A stretch of DNA of 64,000 bases from Acanthornis magna (taxonomy: Eukaryota; Chordata; Aves; Passeriformes; Acanthizidae). The translations under genes and the position numbers were made by a program. The notes under the pieces are model-generated. The model saw nothing but the letters and a program-made list of their open reading frames with translations, did no database searches and was not told the origin of the DNA. Positions 1 to 10,067 of this stretch are shown piece after piece. The stretch is from assembly GCA_036785705.1 (NCBI GenBank), contig JAWUZG010000295.1, positions 62,001 through 126,000 of the forward strand. Direction: 5' to 3'. Position 1 is the first letter of the stretch. Each line of letters opens with the position of its first letter.

Positions 1-3000
1 GAATAACAATATACTCATATTTTCCAGGCATCCCAAGGTGTGTCAAAGAGATCAGATGAACAAATCAGGATCAGCTGTCAGGACAGAGTCCAGAAATAGC
101 ATCTCCCAAGTTCCAAGTCAGAGCTGGGTACCCAAGCTGAGTTATGCACGTTTATGCATATCTGGAAATTAAGGCAAATTTACTGCTCAGGTATGTTGAA
201 TCCATGTCTCTGGAAACCCAGAACCACAGAATGAGTTTGGGCCAGGAATAGCTCAGCATTCCCTTGAAATTAATTACTGAATTCAATTGCTTTGCAGAGT
301 CTGCTGGCAGATGTTGGTAAAGTTTCAGAATTAAAAAGTAACAATTATAAATAAAATAATTCAGGAAAAATAGTAGATGAGATTTGCAGACACTGATCCC
401 ACAAATGCACCATCAAATAGAACTGCTGGAAATAATATTAAGAAATAAATAAGGAAATAAAATAGGAAATAAAATTAAGAATCTAAAAGTTGATAGAAAT
501 AATTGGGAAGCTCCAGCTTCTTCTTGGTTTAGAGTCATACAGAATATCTCCATCATGTCAAGACCAGTCAATGTCATTTTCCACAGGCCAAAATAGCAGC
601 TTCAGTAGGGCTAGAAAAAAATTAGTTAAAGAAGCCTTTCCATTTCCCAAAGCAGAATTGCTACAACCATACCTTCTCATTTTCTCAAAAGTTTTATATT
701 TTTTCTTAATGTTTTATTAAAAATTCTCATTGATTTCTTACTAAGAAATACAATTTTGGCCAACGTGCACATCTCAGACATTATTTTAAAGACATTTCTG
801 TAAAAGACATCATGAGAAGTGTAATAAAAAAGAGGAAAGCACGTCTGTCTTAAACCCAGTGGAACAACAACTTTCAAATTTTAAAAAAATCATGAAAATC
901 TATTCTTTGGAAGGTTTTTAGCAAGTCTAAAGAACATAATTTATAAGGAATCTTCACAGTGACAGTCAATTTAACAGAAGCTCCACCTAGACCAAAAATT
1001 AATAGCATCACACAAACCTTCCATTTTTATCTCCATTTCTTTCACTGGGTTTCCTTGGCCAGACAGGACCCTTAACCAGCTTCAGCTCACTTCTAGGTAT
1101 AGTTGTGTTTGCAATGAGCCACACAGGGACCCCTCCTGTGAAGCCTGAACTCTGCAAGCTGGGCATTGGCTGGGTTTTTTCCAAATTCTTGTTTGAAAAT
1201 TAAAATGATATTCACCCTTGATATTCTTGATGATTAGATACTCTGTGTGTATATATATTTTTATATATATATTTACATACACATATAGTCCTGGGTGCAT
1301 GGCAATCATTCGCACACACAAACAATGGATATTCAATGCAAATGTGAAACTGCAAATGCACAAATTGTTTCTTAATACTCATCTTCCCATCAATGAATAT
1401 AATATAAAAGATAATAATAAATATAAATTAATACTAAATTAATACTGAGTACTTGAAATATTTCTACACGCACTAACAGTCTCTAGGATTAACACCAAAT
1501 TTGACCAGAGGATAATAGTCATAACAACTCTCACCAGCAGTAGCCTCTTTCTGTCATTTTTAACATCCAAAGGGTAAAGAAAAACTAATCTGAGCCAGGG
1601 TTTCTTTCTGTATGCTACAGATAGTCATCCCTGGCATCAGCAGACTGAGTCCAGGCTTCACATTGATTTTCTTTTTTCCTCATGTATACAGTGAAATTGA
1701 AGACCTATGCATTTCTGTTAAATAAGGTTCTGCCTTAGCTAATAGCAAACTATGACAATGGTCTGCAAAGAATTGGGGAAAAGGAAGCAGTCTTTCAAAA
1801 AAATTCACCACCAGCAGCTGTAAATTCATAACTGTCAATAAAATTGCTGAGGTTTTTATATGCACATTAACAGCATGCTTCAGTGTAAAATGGGATTCTT
1901 AATTCTTTCCACAGAGCATTAAATCATATTTAAGATAAAAGGAATCCTCAATCAGCTACTGACAGGGTCCCTCCCTATCAAAAACACTCTGCTCCCTATG
2001 TTTGTACTTTGTTGACTTCAACAACAATCTAATTGCAAAAATTCTTCTCAAAGTATAATATAAAACAATAGGGTGCAATTACACAACATATGTTGCTCTT
2101 CATTTACTCTAAGCACAATTCCAGGAGCCTAATGTGTTTTCTTGTAATGCCAGTAAAATGTATTTCAAAAGGAAGGTCACAAGTGGAAGGTGGTGCAGGA
2201 CAGGGCTTCAAGCTGCATGGGAAATGTTTTCTGTTTGCTTCATACTCCATGAGAGAGCACCCTACACCCTGTGACGATGGAATGATGAAGTGGCTCCCAA
2301 CAGTCTGTCAGGACTCTCTCGGGATACCAGTGGTGATACCTGCGCCTCCAGAGAACTGGTGTCACCAAAATGTTTCTCAATTCCCAAATCCCGCTGGGCA
2401 CCAAGGGCACCTTCTTACCCTTGCACACATTTCAGCCCATCCCTCAAAAGTAACATGAATTGTACCAGACAAAATCTGGCCCTCTGGTATCTCGTTCCTT
2501 AAGAGATTAATAAAAGTGACATGCAGAGGGTCTCCAACAACATGTCCACCCATCCTTCTCTTAACTTCACTGTCAGTGCAAACTAGCTAAGGCACTAGGG
2601 TGGCACAGGAGCTGTGAGTATTTAGCCCACGACTTGTTGCTTAAAAAAAAATATTGTTAAAGTCCAAAACCTCTGTCACTAGGACAATATAGCACTTGCA
2701 TTTATTTTATATTATTATTAATTATTTCTTCATAACCATGGGACTTCCTTTCGGTAGGAATTTGACTGTGACTCGCAGTGTCTTTATCAGAACTCTGTGC
2801 TGGCTGCCCTGCTATGTGTTTACCAGCCCTCTGCCATCCCTCTGCTCCCAGGTCTCCCGTGAGCACTGTCACCCAGACCAAGGGGCTTTCTGGAACGCGA
2901 CCCTGGTATGCTCAGCTTGCCCTCTCCTCCTACTCAACTCAGTGTGCTGGCACAGCACAAGAGGGATGAAGCAGCAGGCATTCGGCTTCCCAACCTTCTC

Positions 3001-5498
3001 CAGAGCAAAAGACATCTCGAGTGACCTGTTATTATTGAACTGGGTTTTAATGAAGTGCTGGTACTCCACACCATGACACAAAGAACATATGTGGCTGCAA
3101 GTAATTAATTACATTCTTGAAGAACCTAATAAGAAACTCTCATGTTTAAAGTACTTTATGGCAACTGTTAATTTTTTCTCTCTAATTATCAGAGTAGCAA
3201 TGGAGTAATGCACTTTTCACCTCCAACTTGCTTATTTTTCATTTCCTTCATCCAATAGCTTTGTTTATGCTAGCTATTGGTTCTGTGCAATAACCAATCT
3301 TATTTCTCTTTTCAATTTTAAAATATAAAATACATCAAGGATGAAATCAAACAAAAAACTTTAATTTCATCAGAAATTTTTTTTTTTCACAGAAATGTCT
3401 GCTATAGGAAATTCACACTATTTTGTTTTCACATTTCCAAAGAGAATGGATTTTAGTATTGTGACTCTCTCACGGGTCTGTCTTCAGGTGCTGAAGATGC
3501 TAAGCAGAAACACATCACCTTGAAGAAGTGATGAGCACCTCCTGTTGAGCACTGAAAATCAGTGGTGGTGTGCAAACCTGAAACTATTGACAATTCAGAC
3601 TTTTACACTAACTTCAGGAAGCTACATTCTGATTCCATGCAAAATAGAAATATGTTTTTTCACCATGCTGACCTGTTTGACAAGTACGGACAGCCCTATG
3701 TGTTAAAGAGGAATCTACACAGAAATCAGAGGAACCAGGATCTGAGAAACAGCTTTGCTCTTCTGTGCTGGACCACAAGCGACTCTGAAACCATTGACCT
3801 TCTTTAGCAGCCTGACCCAAAACCACTGTCCAGCAGCAGAATTTCAATACCAGGCCCTAACTGCTGAAGGAATATTGTTCATGCTGATATGAAGTTTCAC
3901 ATTGATCAAATGTAACAAACCCCCACTTAATCTTTCACTAATTTTAATATACTGAAAACTACTGCAAAGAACTTGCTGCTTGCTGTTATTGTAGAACAGA
4001 GTTATTGTGTGAAGAAATGAAGAAAGCACCCACACACTGAGATGACCTTTCTGAATACTTCTTTATGATTGGTCTGAATGTGATTTTTCAAAGCCAAACT
4101 AATCTTAAACCTTTATTTTATGCAGCTGAAAATTGGCCAAAGCAGGAAAAAAGAAACTCTGAGGATACTAATCCATATGCCCCTAAATTTATACCTTTCC
4201 CAAATGAAAGAAAACCAACCACTCCCTATAAGTACATACAATTAATATCTATATAACAAAACATAACCAATTTCAGGAAAAAGCAATTATTCCAGGAATT
4301 CTTAAAATGATTTCCAACATTACAGCAGCTCCATGTATCTCTGCTTTTAGCTGCTGAAGTGGAGTCATGACACCTGCCTCAGCAGAGCCACAGGCACCGG
4401 CTTGGCTTGTTAATGTGCACTGAGGCTGCTGCTGCTCGGAAGAGGACAGCCACCTCAAGAACAATTATTTTGTCTTTTAGCACTCCTGTTGCGGTAGCTG
4501 CAGCCAAAGCACTTAAAATGCCATCTATTTGCTGCCATCTACAAGTGTCAGGATAGAACTAGAGAAGCACAGACACCTGTGGTAAATAGGCTTGCCTTTG
4601 CAAGCCTGATGGGAGGATGAAAGCCTTGTTTTTTGGGAAAATTAACCTGATGAGTTCTGCTAGTTTGTCCCTTGAAACACAACTCACAGGTGAAATAGTG
4701 CATCCTCAGAAATGAGGAGCATAATGATGCTTTATTGCTTGAGAAAGCCACATGCCTCTAGAGAATTTGTGTCATCATATACCAGGAGTAAGGCTGATGG
4801 AGCTGGCTTTAGGCTCTAATAAAGGAGGTGGGAAAGAGATGAAAAAACACCATGACAAAAGATGCTTTTGTTGCTTGTTGAGATTAATCTGAATCAAAAT
4901 GTGTTCACAGTTATAATTTCTTCTACAACTGGAAAAAAACTGCCAGTAAGAACAGCATGATTTTACTTTCCAATGCCACTGTAATTCTTATTCCTATCAA
5001 AGGAGGCTGAAAAAATTGCCAAGTTATTTCATTAGGAAATGCAGTTAATTTACAGGCAGGGTAATTTTCCCCCTACAAAATTGTATAATGAGCTTTAAAC
5101 TCACTAAATAAAGGGTCTCTTCTCTGAGTGATTATGCTTGATTTACACAGGAATTAGTGGTGACTGGACCTCCTTTCAGAGTAGCTTTAAAAGAGTTACA
5201 TTACCAAAAAACGTCAACAGCTTTGAAAAATATCCTAACAGTCGACGGACTAAAAACACTTCTCAGTGCAGCAGTGCATACATACATTGTCTTCATAAAT
5301 ATCTTTCAAAGGATAAGCACATAGCTGTCAAATCACATACCAGAATCCAGAAAATCTCTAATACTGCTTTCTTATTACATTACTCACTTAGGCATTATGC
5401 TGATTGAATGTATAGAAAAGCCTAAAAAAACAGATGGACAAGAATGTGAAGGAACAATACTTTCCTCTTCAAAAATTGCCCTCACTCTATTCAATGCT
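1..5498. other. host non-coding DNA, no gene recognised
   Basis: AT-rich sequence with frequent stops in all frames. The longest open frame, 126 codons at 2696-3076 on the plus strand, shows no domain, signal or codon pattern I recognise. I see no paired splice signals around it. The segment may be intergenic or intronic. The only structured element is a TG/TA-rich tract near 1242. Confidence 0.6.
1242..1287. repeat. TG/TA-rich simple repeat
   Basis: A short run of TG then TA dinucleotides with small interruptions. It is a microsatellite-like low-complexity tract with no coding content. Confidence 0.7.
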
Positions 5499-5559
5499 AT
5501 TTATTTATTATATTTATTATGATTTGTTATTATTGTTGTTATTATTATTATTATTTTAT
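5499..5559. repeat. (TTA)n-like microsatellite
   Basis: Imperfect TTA/TTAT repeats with a TTG variation in the middle. The cleanest stretch of TTA units is at about 5538-5555. Confidence 0.8.
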
Positions 5560-5970
5560 CGTGGATTTTTTTACTGATGAGTCTGTCTAAAGAATGGACC
5601 CTTTGGTTTATAGCCAATTCTTACCAAATGTAGTCTAGTTCAGTTTTCATATAATTAAGTGGTATCTAGAAAACCCCAGCATCTCCAAAATGCACGCATT
5701 TTTGGATATTTACATAGAAACTAGGCAGTAGAAACCATTCCCAACAGCAGCATGTTTATGGTATCATGATGGTAGTAGATATGGCACATAAATAGTGTTT
5801 GTCCCTGGCAAGTTACTGAAAGTAATTAAAGTTCCTGTTACCTAGAGCAGTTGACCCTGAGGTTGTGGAAGTAGGAGAAATATATTTGGAAGTTTCAGTT
5901 AAAAATTTCACCTCCCTTTCTTCCTTCGTAGTGTAGGAAGTCCTAATCGTCTTTCCACTGTACCACAGAA

Positions 5971-6060
5971 GTGGGATTCATAATATTTAAGGTCTGGAAG
6001 GGGCCATTTAATCATGAAGCCTGTCCTCCTTTATCATGGCATTTTGTAAGAGGTCTACGA
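5971..6060 (-). repeat. possible old CR1/L3-like LINE fragment
   Basis: The order 'ggtctggaaggggccatttaatcatgaa' then 'cctgtcctcc' resembles the reverse complement of an amniote CR1-family 3' region, which reads roughly 'gaagggaccattatgatcatctagtctgacctcc'. It is heavily diverged, so this is a weak call by eye. Confidence 0.3.
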
Positions 6061-6185
6061 TCACACAGAATCAGTGACATCTGTGCAAGTGCTTAACTAA
6101 ATCTAAGCCAAAATATCCTGAGTCGGCACCACAGACCATCACAACAGCACAGTTAGCTTACAGGGAATGGGGAGAAAATAATTTT

Positions 6186-6253
6186 AAAAGGAAAGGGGGG
6201 AGGAAGAAGAAAAAAAAGTATAAGAAAAAAAAGAGAAGTAGTAGTAGTAAAAA
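6186..6253. repeat. purine-rich low-complexity tract
   Basis: Nearly all A and G on the plus strand, ending in a short (GTA)n run. No coding potential; the lysine-rich and poly-hydrophobic frames across it come from composition. Confidence 0.8.
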
Positions 6254-6269
6254 TGAATCATGGGAATAA

Positions 6270-6640
6270 TTGGGATGCAGTCCTCGGGAACATGGCACAC
6301 CCATCGTGGATGGGGCACCGGCTCCCTTCGAGCAAAACCGGGACATCATTGCCATCCACTGGGCAGGAGGGAGAATGCAGCGCGGGAGCGACACCGAGCA
6401 CAGGGACAGTGGGCAGAGAAAGGGGCTGGCAGGAACGCCTGGAAAGCCTTCTCGACATCCCTGCTTCACTTTCACCCTTCACACACCCACCCTGACATGG
6501 TCGGGCCTCCCTCGGAAGCCTGGAAGACAAGTCGGAAGGTGTGAAAGTGGATCTGGTAACTAAAGCAGAAGCCAGCACGGTGCCATGAATACAGCCTGAG
6601 TACAGCTCTGCCACGAGGAGGGTGAGCTAGAGCCTGAGGC
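6270..6640. other. CpG-richer GC patch, nature unknown
   Basis: The sequence becomes GC-rich and carries well over a dozen CpG dinucleotides in about 370 bases, while flanking DNA has very few. Several overlapping open frames of 60-118 codons run through it on both strands, as expected when GC content rises and stops become rare. No frame is recognisably a protein. It could be a small CpG island, a diverged GC-rich repeat or an exon of an unrecognised transcript. Confidence 0.35.
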
Positions 6641-7492
6641 TGCTCTGGCAGGTGACACACATGCTGCCTACTTTCCAGCAGCTTTGAAAGAAGGAAACCT
6701 TTGGATCAGGCTCCTCATGCAAAGTTACGAATACTTTCTGGAGATTTTATGCCTGGAAGTCATTTGCACGCTTTGGAATAAAATGACAAGACCAAAGAAT
6801 TTGAGAGTTACAATGGTTTTCTCTGACAGAGAAGTCTCTACTTCATCTCATAGAAATCCATCCATACATGGGTGAAACATCAACTTCTGAAAGTGACTGC
6901 CTATCTATATGATGTATGCAAAGGAGCATATGCCTCTTGAATACAAATGTAGTAAAGCACCTGTGAAAATGCTTTTTAAATCATAACCAGTATTTACTGA
7001 ACTGACACAAACCATTTAAAATAATTTAGATAATAAGCACTATCAAAGAACACGAAATGAACTTACTAATACCTACAAAATGATGAGGGACAACTTGCTG
7101 ACAGTATTGGCACTCAACAAAATTTGGCCACCACAGTAGCTCATATCAACCACTCAACCTACACACTTGGATTATATATTAATTTTGCATGACTGCACAT
7201 AGTTTTTGGTAGCAACTGGAAGACCTTGGCCACTCGTGGGAGAAGGACGAGTCCACCCCCAGTCTTCCTCCTCCCTATCCCAGATCCAGGTACTGAGGAG
7301 GCAGCTCCCAGATGCTGGGTGAGCCCCGCCATGCTGTGCCACAGAGTCACAAACTGGTGTTTGTTGGTTTATATATACTGCACACACTATGCACTGCTCT
7401 GATACTTTAGGGAGACTGGGAATTGCTGCTCAATCTGTTTGGATCAGCTGAGTGACTTGAAACAAGTAATTTCACCCCTCCAGCATTCACTT

Positions 7493-7512
7493 CCCACCCC
7501 CCCACCCCCCCC
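7493..7512. repeat. poly-C tract
   Basis: CCCACCCCCCCACCCCCCCC-type run of cytosines with two adenines. Simple low complexity. Confidence 0.85.
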
Positions 7513-7705
7513 AATAAGGCAATAACAGCAACCTCCTTGGTGTAGCAGCTTCAGACTGTTATTTATAAGAGGAAACTATTACTGCTGAAATTAAATCCTT
7601 ACGAACTTCACCCCATATGTGAATAATACTGGTCCAGGTGCAATTTTCTAACCCATCTTTAGTGTTACTAATTAAAAAACCTTTGTTGGACTCTGTTATG
7701 GCCTA

Positions 7706-7711
7706 TGAATG
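7706..7711. repeat. 5' target-site duplication TGAATG
   Basis: TGAATG directly precedes the TGTGGG start of the 5' LTR and recurs directly after the ACA end of the 3' LTR at 11995. Six-base duplications are usual for alpharetroviral integrases. Confidence 0.92.
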
Positions 7712-7782
7712 TGTGGGTAGGTAGGGTCTGGCGGTCAGAAGATATCGTGCTGTACGGAAAGATAGGACCCCTCCCCAGATAG

Positions 7783-7845
7783 CCAATAGTGTTTAGTTTA
7801 TGATGTAAGCAGACGGATGTGACGTTGTAAACCAAAGTTATATTA
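7783..7845 (+). promoter_or_regulatory. U3 promoter: CCAAT and TATA-like boxes
   Basis: CCAAT lies at 7783-7787 and TATATTA at 7839-7845. R (GCCATTTG) starts at about 7869, 30 bases past the start of the TATA box, the normal distance for RNA polymerase II initiation. 'TGATGTAAG' and 'TGTGACGTTG' between the boxes resemble C/EBP and CREB/ATF sites, but this is only by eye. Confidence 0.7.
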
Positions 7846-7861
7846 TGCGGTGCTAATCACC

Positions 7862-7888
7862 AATAAACGCCATTTGCCATCCACCACA
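7862..7888 (+). terminator. poly(A) signal AATAAA and R region in 5' LTR
   Basis: AATAAA at 7862-7867 sits between the TATA box and R, as in alpharetroviruses. The 5' LTR transcript would therefore lack it while the 3' LTR copy is transcribed. R is about 7869-7888 and ends in CCACCACA. GTGGTGTCTGTG follows and fits a GT-rich downstream element. CACCAC-A-GTGGTG is a small inverted repeat over the expected cleavage site. Confidence 0.75.
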
Positions 7889-7978
7889 GTGGTGTCTGTG
7901 AGCTGATGGCCCAAGCGGCCGGGGGGTGCTGCCGTGCCGTTTCCGAACCAGGTCACCACGCCTAAGAAAGGCAACAAG

Positions 7979-7996
7979 TGGTGCCGAAACCCGGGA
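7979..7996 (+). promoter_or_regulatory. primer binding site, tRNA-Phe
   Basis: TGGTGCCGAAACCCGGGA starts two bases after the LTR. It is the exact complement of the 3' 18 nt of vertebrate tRNA-Phe(GAA), including CCA, as I know that tRNA. Alpharetroviruses of the leukosis/sarcoma group use tRNA-Trp, so this lineage differs in primer choice. Confidence 0.85.
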
Positions 7997-8022
7997 GATC
8001 GCCTGAGATCGGATGAACGGCG

Positions 8023-8048
8023 GCCGAAGTGGCGGGACCAACTTCGGC
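8023..8048 (+). other. leader hairpin, candidate packaging/dimer element
   Basis: GCCGAAGT at 8023-8030 pairs perfectly with ACTTCGGC at 8041-8048 across a 10-base loop GGCGGGACCA. It lies between the primer site and the gag start, where retroviral encapsidation and dimerisation stems sit. The pairing is read directly; the function is inferred from position. Confidence 0.5.
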
Positions 8049-8095
8049 GGGGAGGACGCTCCCGGACCAACAAGGAGGATGGAAGCCCTTGTGAA

Positions 8096-8101
8096 GGTCG
8101 T
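8096..8101 (+). promoter_or_regulatory. putative 5' splice donor in gag codon 6
   Basis: AAG|GTCGTA places a GT at 8097-8098 directly after the sixth gag codon. In the avian leukosis/sarcoma group the env message is spliced from a donor after gag codon 6, giving env the first six Gag codons. The position match supports common descent. The donor is not optimal (GTCGTA). Confidence 0.55.
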
Positions 8102-9380
8102 ATACCAGTTACATGAACAGTGGGGTATTGATTGTAAGCCCAAAGATTTTACTCTCGCTGTTGCGAGGCTTTTGCAGATCAGGGTCATAGACCAACCGGT
8201 AGATATTCTCCACCCTGAGGTGTGGGATAAATGTACTAAGGCTTTAGCTGAGGAAACAATGTCCTCAGGTAGTGGAAAACACCTTAAGTCCTGGGGTAAA
8301 GTCGTACAGGCCCTGCAAAAGGCTATCCAAGAGCAGGAGACCTGGAAGGCGGCAAAGAACTGTTTACTAGCCATCCCGAAATTGGGAGTTGGGGCGGCTA
8401 CGCAGACACTGTACCCCCCAGGCGATGGTGATTCGGCTGAACCTGGGGATTTGCGAGGAGGTACTGCACCCCCCCAATCCCCAGATCTAGGCTCGCTTGC
8501 AGAGGAGTCAAAGCAGGCAAAATCTTTTTCGGACGAGTTGGCCGAGGAGGCCAGGAGTGCTGCGGGGAGAGTGGGGTCTGAGGAAGCCTGGGCCAGACCA
8601 CCGCCCTATGCGCCTCAGCATGGTGCCGAGAACAAAGAAAGTGGGCAGGATGAAGATGCGCCCGGCGGGAACAGGGAGGCAGCGATTAACCTAACATGCA
8701 TGTGTAAAGGAGTGGAGGAGGAAAGTGATAAGGAATGCGATAAGGATGGTGGGAGTGACCGAAAGAGAGAGAGGAGCGTGCGCGAGGGGCGGAGAGTTGA
8801 CCAGAGCGCCTATTTTAAACAATGCCCCTATAAGGCAAACACCTTGCCGAGTAGAAGGCGGGGCGAGGCAAGAGGGAGGGAACGGCCCGCCCGCAAGGGA
8901 AGTGGGCGGGGCCGGAGCCCTACCAAAAGGCGCTGGAACCCGGAAGTGGCTGGTCAGTCGACTTCCGGCTCCGAATCAGACACAAGCTGGAGCGAGTGGC
9001 TCGCAACTGATTCGGACTTAGAGTGGGAAGATACGAGAGCAAACGGAATTAAAAGCCAGAATAAGGAGAGGCCGTTAGAGAGTCAAATCCCTCTTACGGA
9101 TTGGAGGAAAATAAAGATTGCGTGTGCCGACTGGGCCCCGTCGGCCGCACTGGCGTTCCCGGTCCGAGTGACAGAAGGGGGACAGAGGGTCCATTCACCA
9201 GTTAACCCTAAGGATGTACAAGCGATTGTTAAAGCAATTGCAGACAAAGGGCTCAATTCTGCTATGGTCTCCACCCTTATAGACGGTATCTTTGGGGGGG
9301 ATGACATGCTTCCGTTCGATATAAAACAAACTTGTAGATTAATCTTGGACGGAGCAGGGATGATTGTTTTTAAGCAAGAA

Positions 9381-9383
9381 TGA
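9381..9383 (+). other. in-frame TGA inside capsid region
   Basis: Stop codon within otherwise continuous capsid-like coding sequence. The downstream frame (9384 onward) stays open and in phase for 227 codons. It is a point nonsense change, not a frameshift. Confidence 0.85.
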
Positions 9384-9583
9384 GAAGACAATTGTACAAG
9401 ACAACTAGCCCAAGTAACTGGGGCGGACCACCCACTGCATGGCTCCAGCCTGCAGCGGTTAATGGGTACAGACCCCACAATGATCACTCCCCAGGCTCAA
9501 GCCCAGGGCCTGCGAGCTCATAAAGTTATAGCAACTACCCGTGCTGCCAGAGAAGCTATTCGCACAGCTTCTAGAATAATTGC

Positions 9584-9680
9584 TAAACTGTCACCATGGT
9601 CCACAATAAAACTAATGAAAACTGTGAGTTTTTGTTCACAAGACCAGTTCATCGGACACCCCCGTAACCCATACGCCCCG
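9584..9680 (+). other. gag-env deletion junction zone (pol absent)
   Basis: Between recognisable capsid sequence (to about 9600) and the env start region (about 9681) the protein character changes with no shift of frame. All of the capsid C-domain, nucleocapsid, protease, RT and integrase would lie here in a full provirus. The exact breakpoint cannot be placed without a full-length relative. ATGs occur in frame at 9615 and out of frame at 9596 (ACCATGG, 22-codon frame), possibly remnants of the original pol/env overlap. Confidence 0.65.
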
Positions 9681-10067
9681 ATGGTAAGCAGAGACGACAA
9701 GCCGCCAAACATCCCGTCCACGCCTGAGAGCTCCGCATCGACAGAACCTGACCGACAGCGGAAAAGCCACCGAGAAAAAAGACCACGATGCCTTTGCGTG
9801 CTTTTAGTGTTCGGGTTTGTTACTATGGGGCAAGTAGAATCACATAGTCATTACCACCAGCCATTCAAATGGTCCCTCCTTCGATTTGGGGACCAAAAGG
9901 TTATTGCAACCCAAATAACATCAGGTGCGCCGAGTTTTAATGCCTCCCTATGTCAGCTTGTCCCAAGACAGCGTTGTTGGGAGTTTCTGGGCTTTTATAT
10001 GTGTCCCAGCTCTAATCCTGAGAAAGGGTATTACAACTACCCTAATCAATATTATTGCAGCCACTAG
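9681..10067 (+). pseudogene. env: env, signal region and N-terminal SU, ending at TAG
   Basis: First part of the envelope glycoprotein. Counting from ATG 9681, a hydrophilic leader of about 36 residues with a basic end (R/K/H cluster) precedes a hydrophobic segment at about residues 38-51 (9792-9833), the likely signal peptide core. Cysteine-bearing SU sequence with a glycosylation site (NAS) follows. A TAG at 10065 (codon 129) breaks it, and the same frame reopens at once. In the spliced message the start could instead be gag's own ATG, as in alpharetroviruses, so the true N-terminus is uncertain. 'ATGGTAAGC' at the proposed start also looks like a splice donor. Confidence 0.7.

Larger units (their letters stand above)
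7712..7976 (+). repeat. 5' LTR, 265 bp
   Basis: Begins TGT and ends ACA. It matches 11730-11994 over its full length with only three differences: A7737/G11755, G7747/A11765 and T7930/C11948. U3 is about 157 bp, R about 20 bp and U5 about 88 bp, which is very short for a retroviral LTR. It contains CCAAT, a TATA-like box, AATAAA and a GT-rich stretch after R. The R start GCCATTTG followed by CCACCACA resembles alpharetroviral R sequences. Confidence 0.96.
8079..9600 (+). pseudogene. gag: gag, truncated in capsid and interrupted by TGA
   Basis: Structural polyprotein of the provirus. I chose ATG 8079 (A at -3, G at +4; product starts MEALVKV) over the in-frame ATG at 8013, which has weak context. 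Residues 1 to about 95 look like an alpharetroviral matrix domain: no Gly2, hence no myristoylation signal, and W/K-W-G spacing as in that family. A PPPY late-budding motif lies at residues 174-177 (8598-8609). An acidic stretch follows, then an arginine-rich block at 258-286. Capsid probably begins at Pro361 (9159) in an AFPVRV context and covers most of the N-terminal capsid domain. A TGA interrupts the frame at 9381 (codon 435), and the same frame then reads on through capsid-like sequence to about 9600. The C-terminal capsid domain with the major homology region, and nucleocapsid with CCHC knuckles, are missing. The intact first part could still encode a 434-residue matrix-to-capsid protein. 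Confidence 0.88.

Noticed and set aside
6158..6614. Overlapping frames of 105 and 118 codons on the minus strand
   Set aside because: One includes the poly-purine tract translated as poly-Leu/Phe. Both depend on local composition, and no family is recognised.
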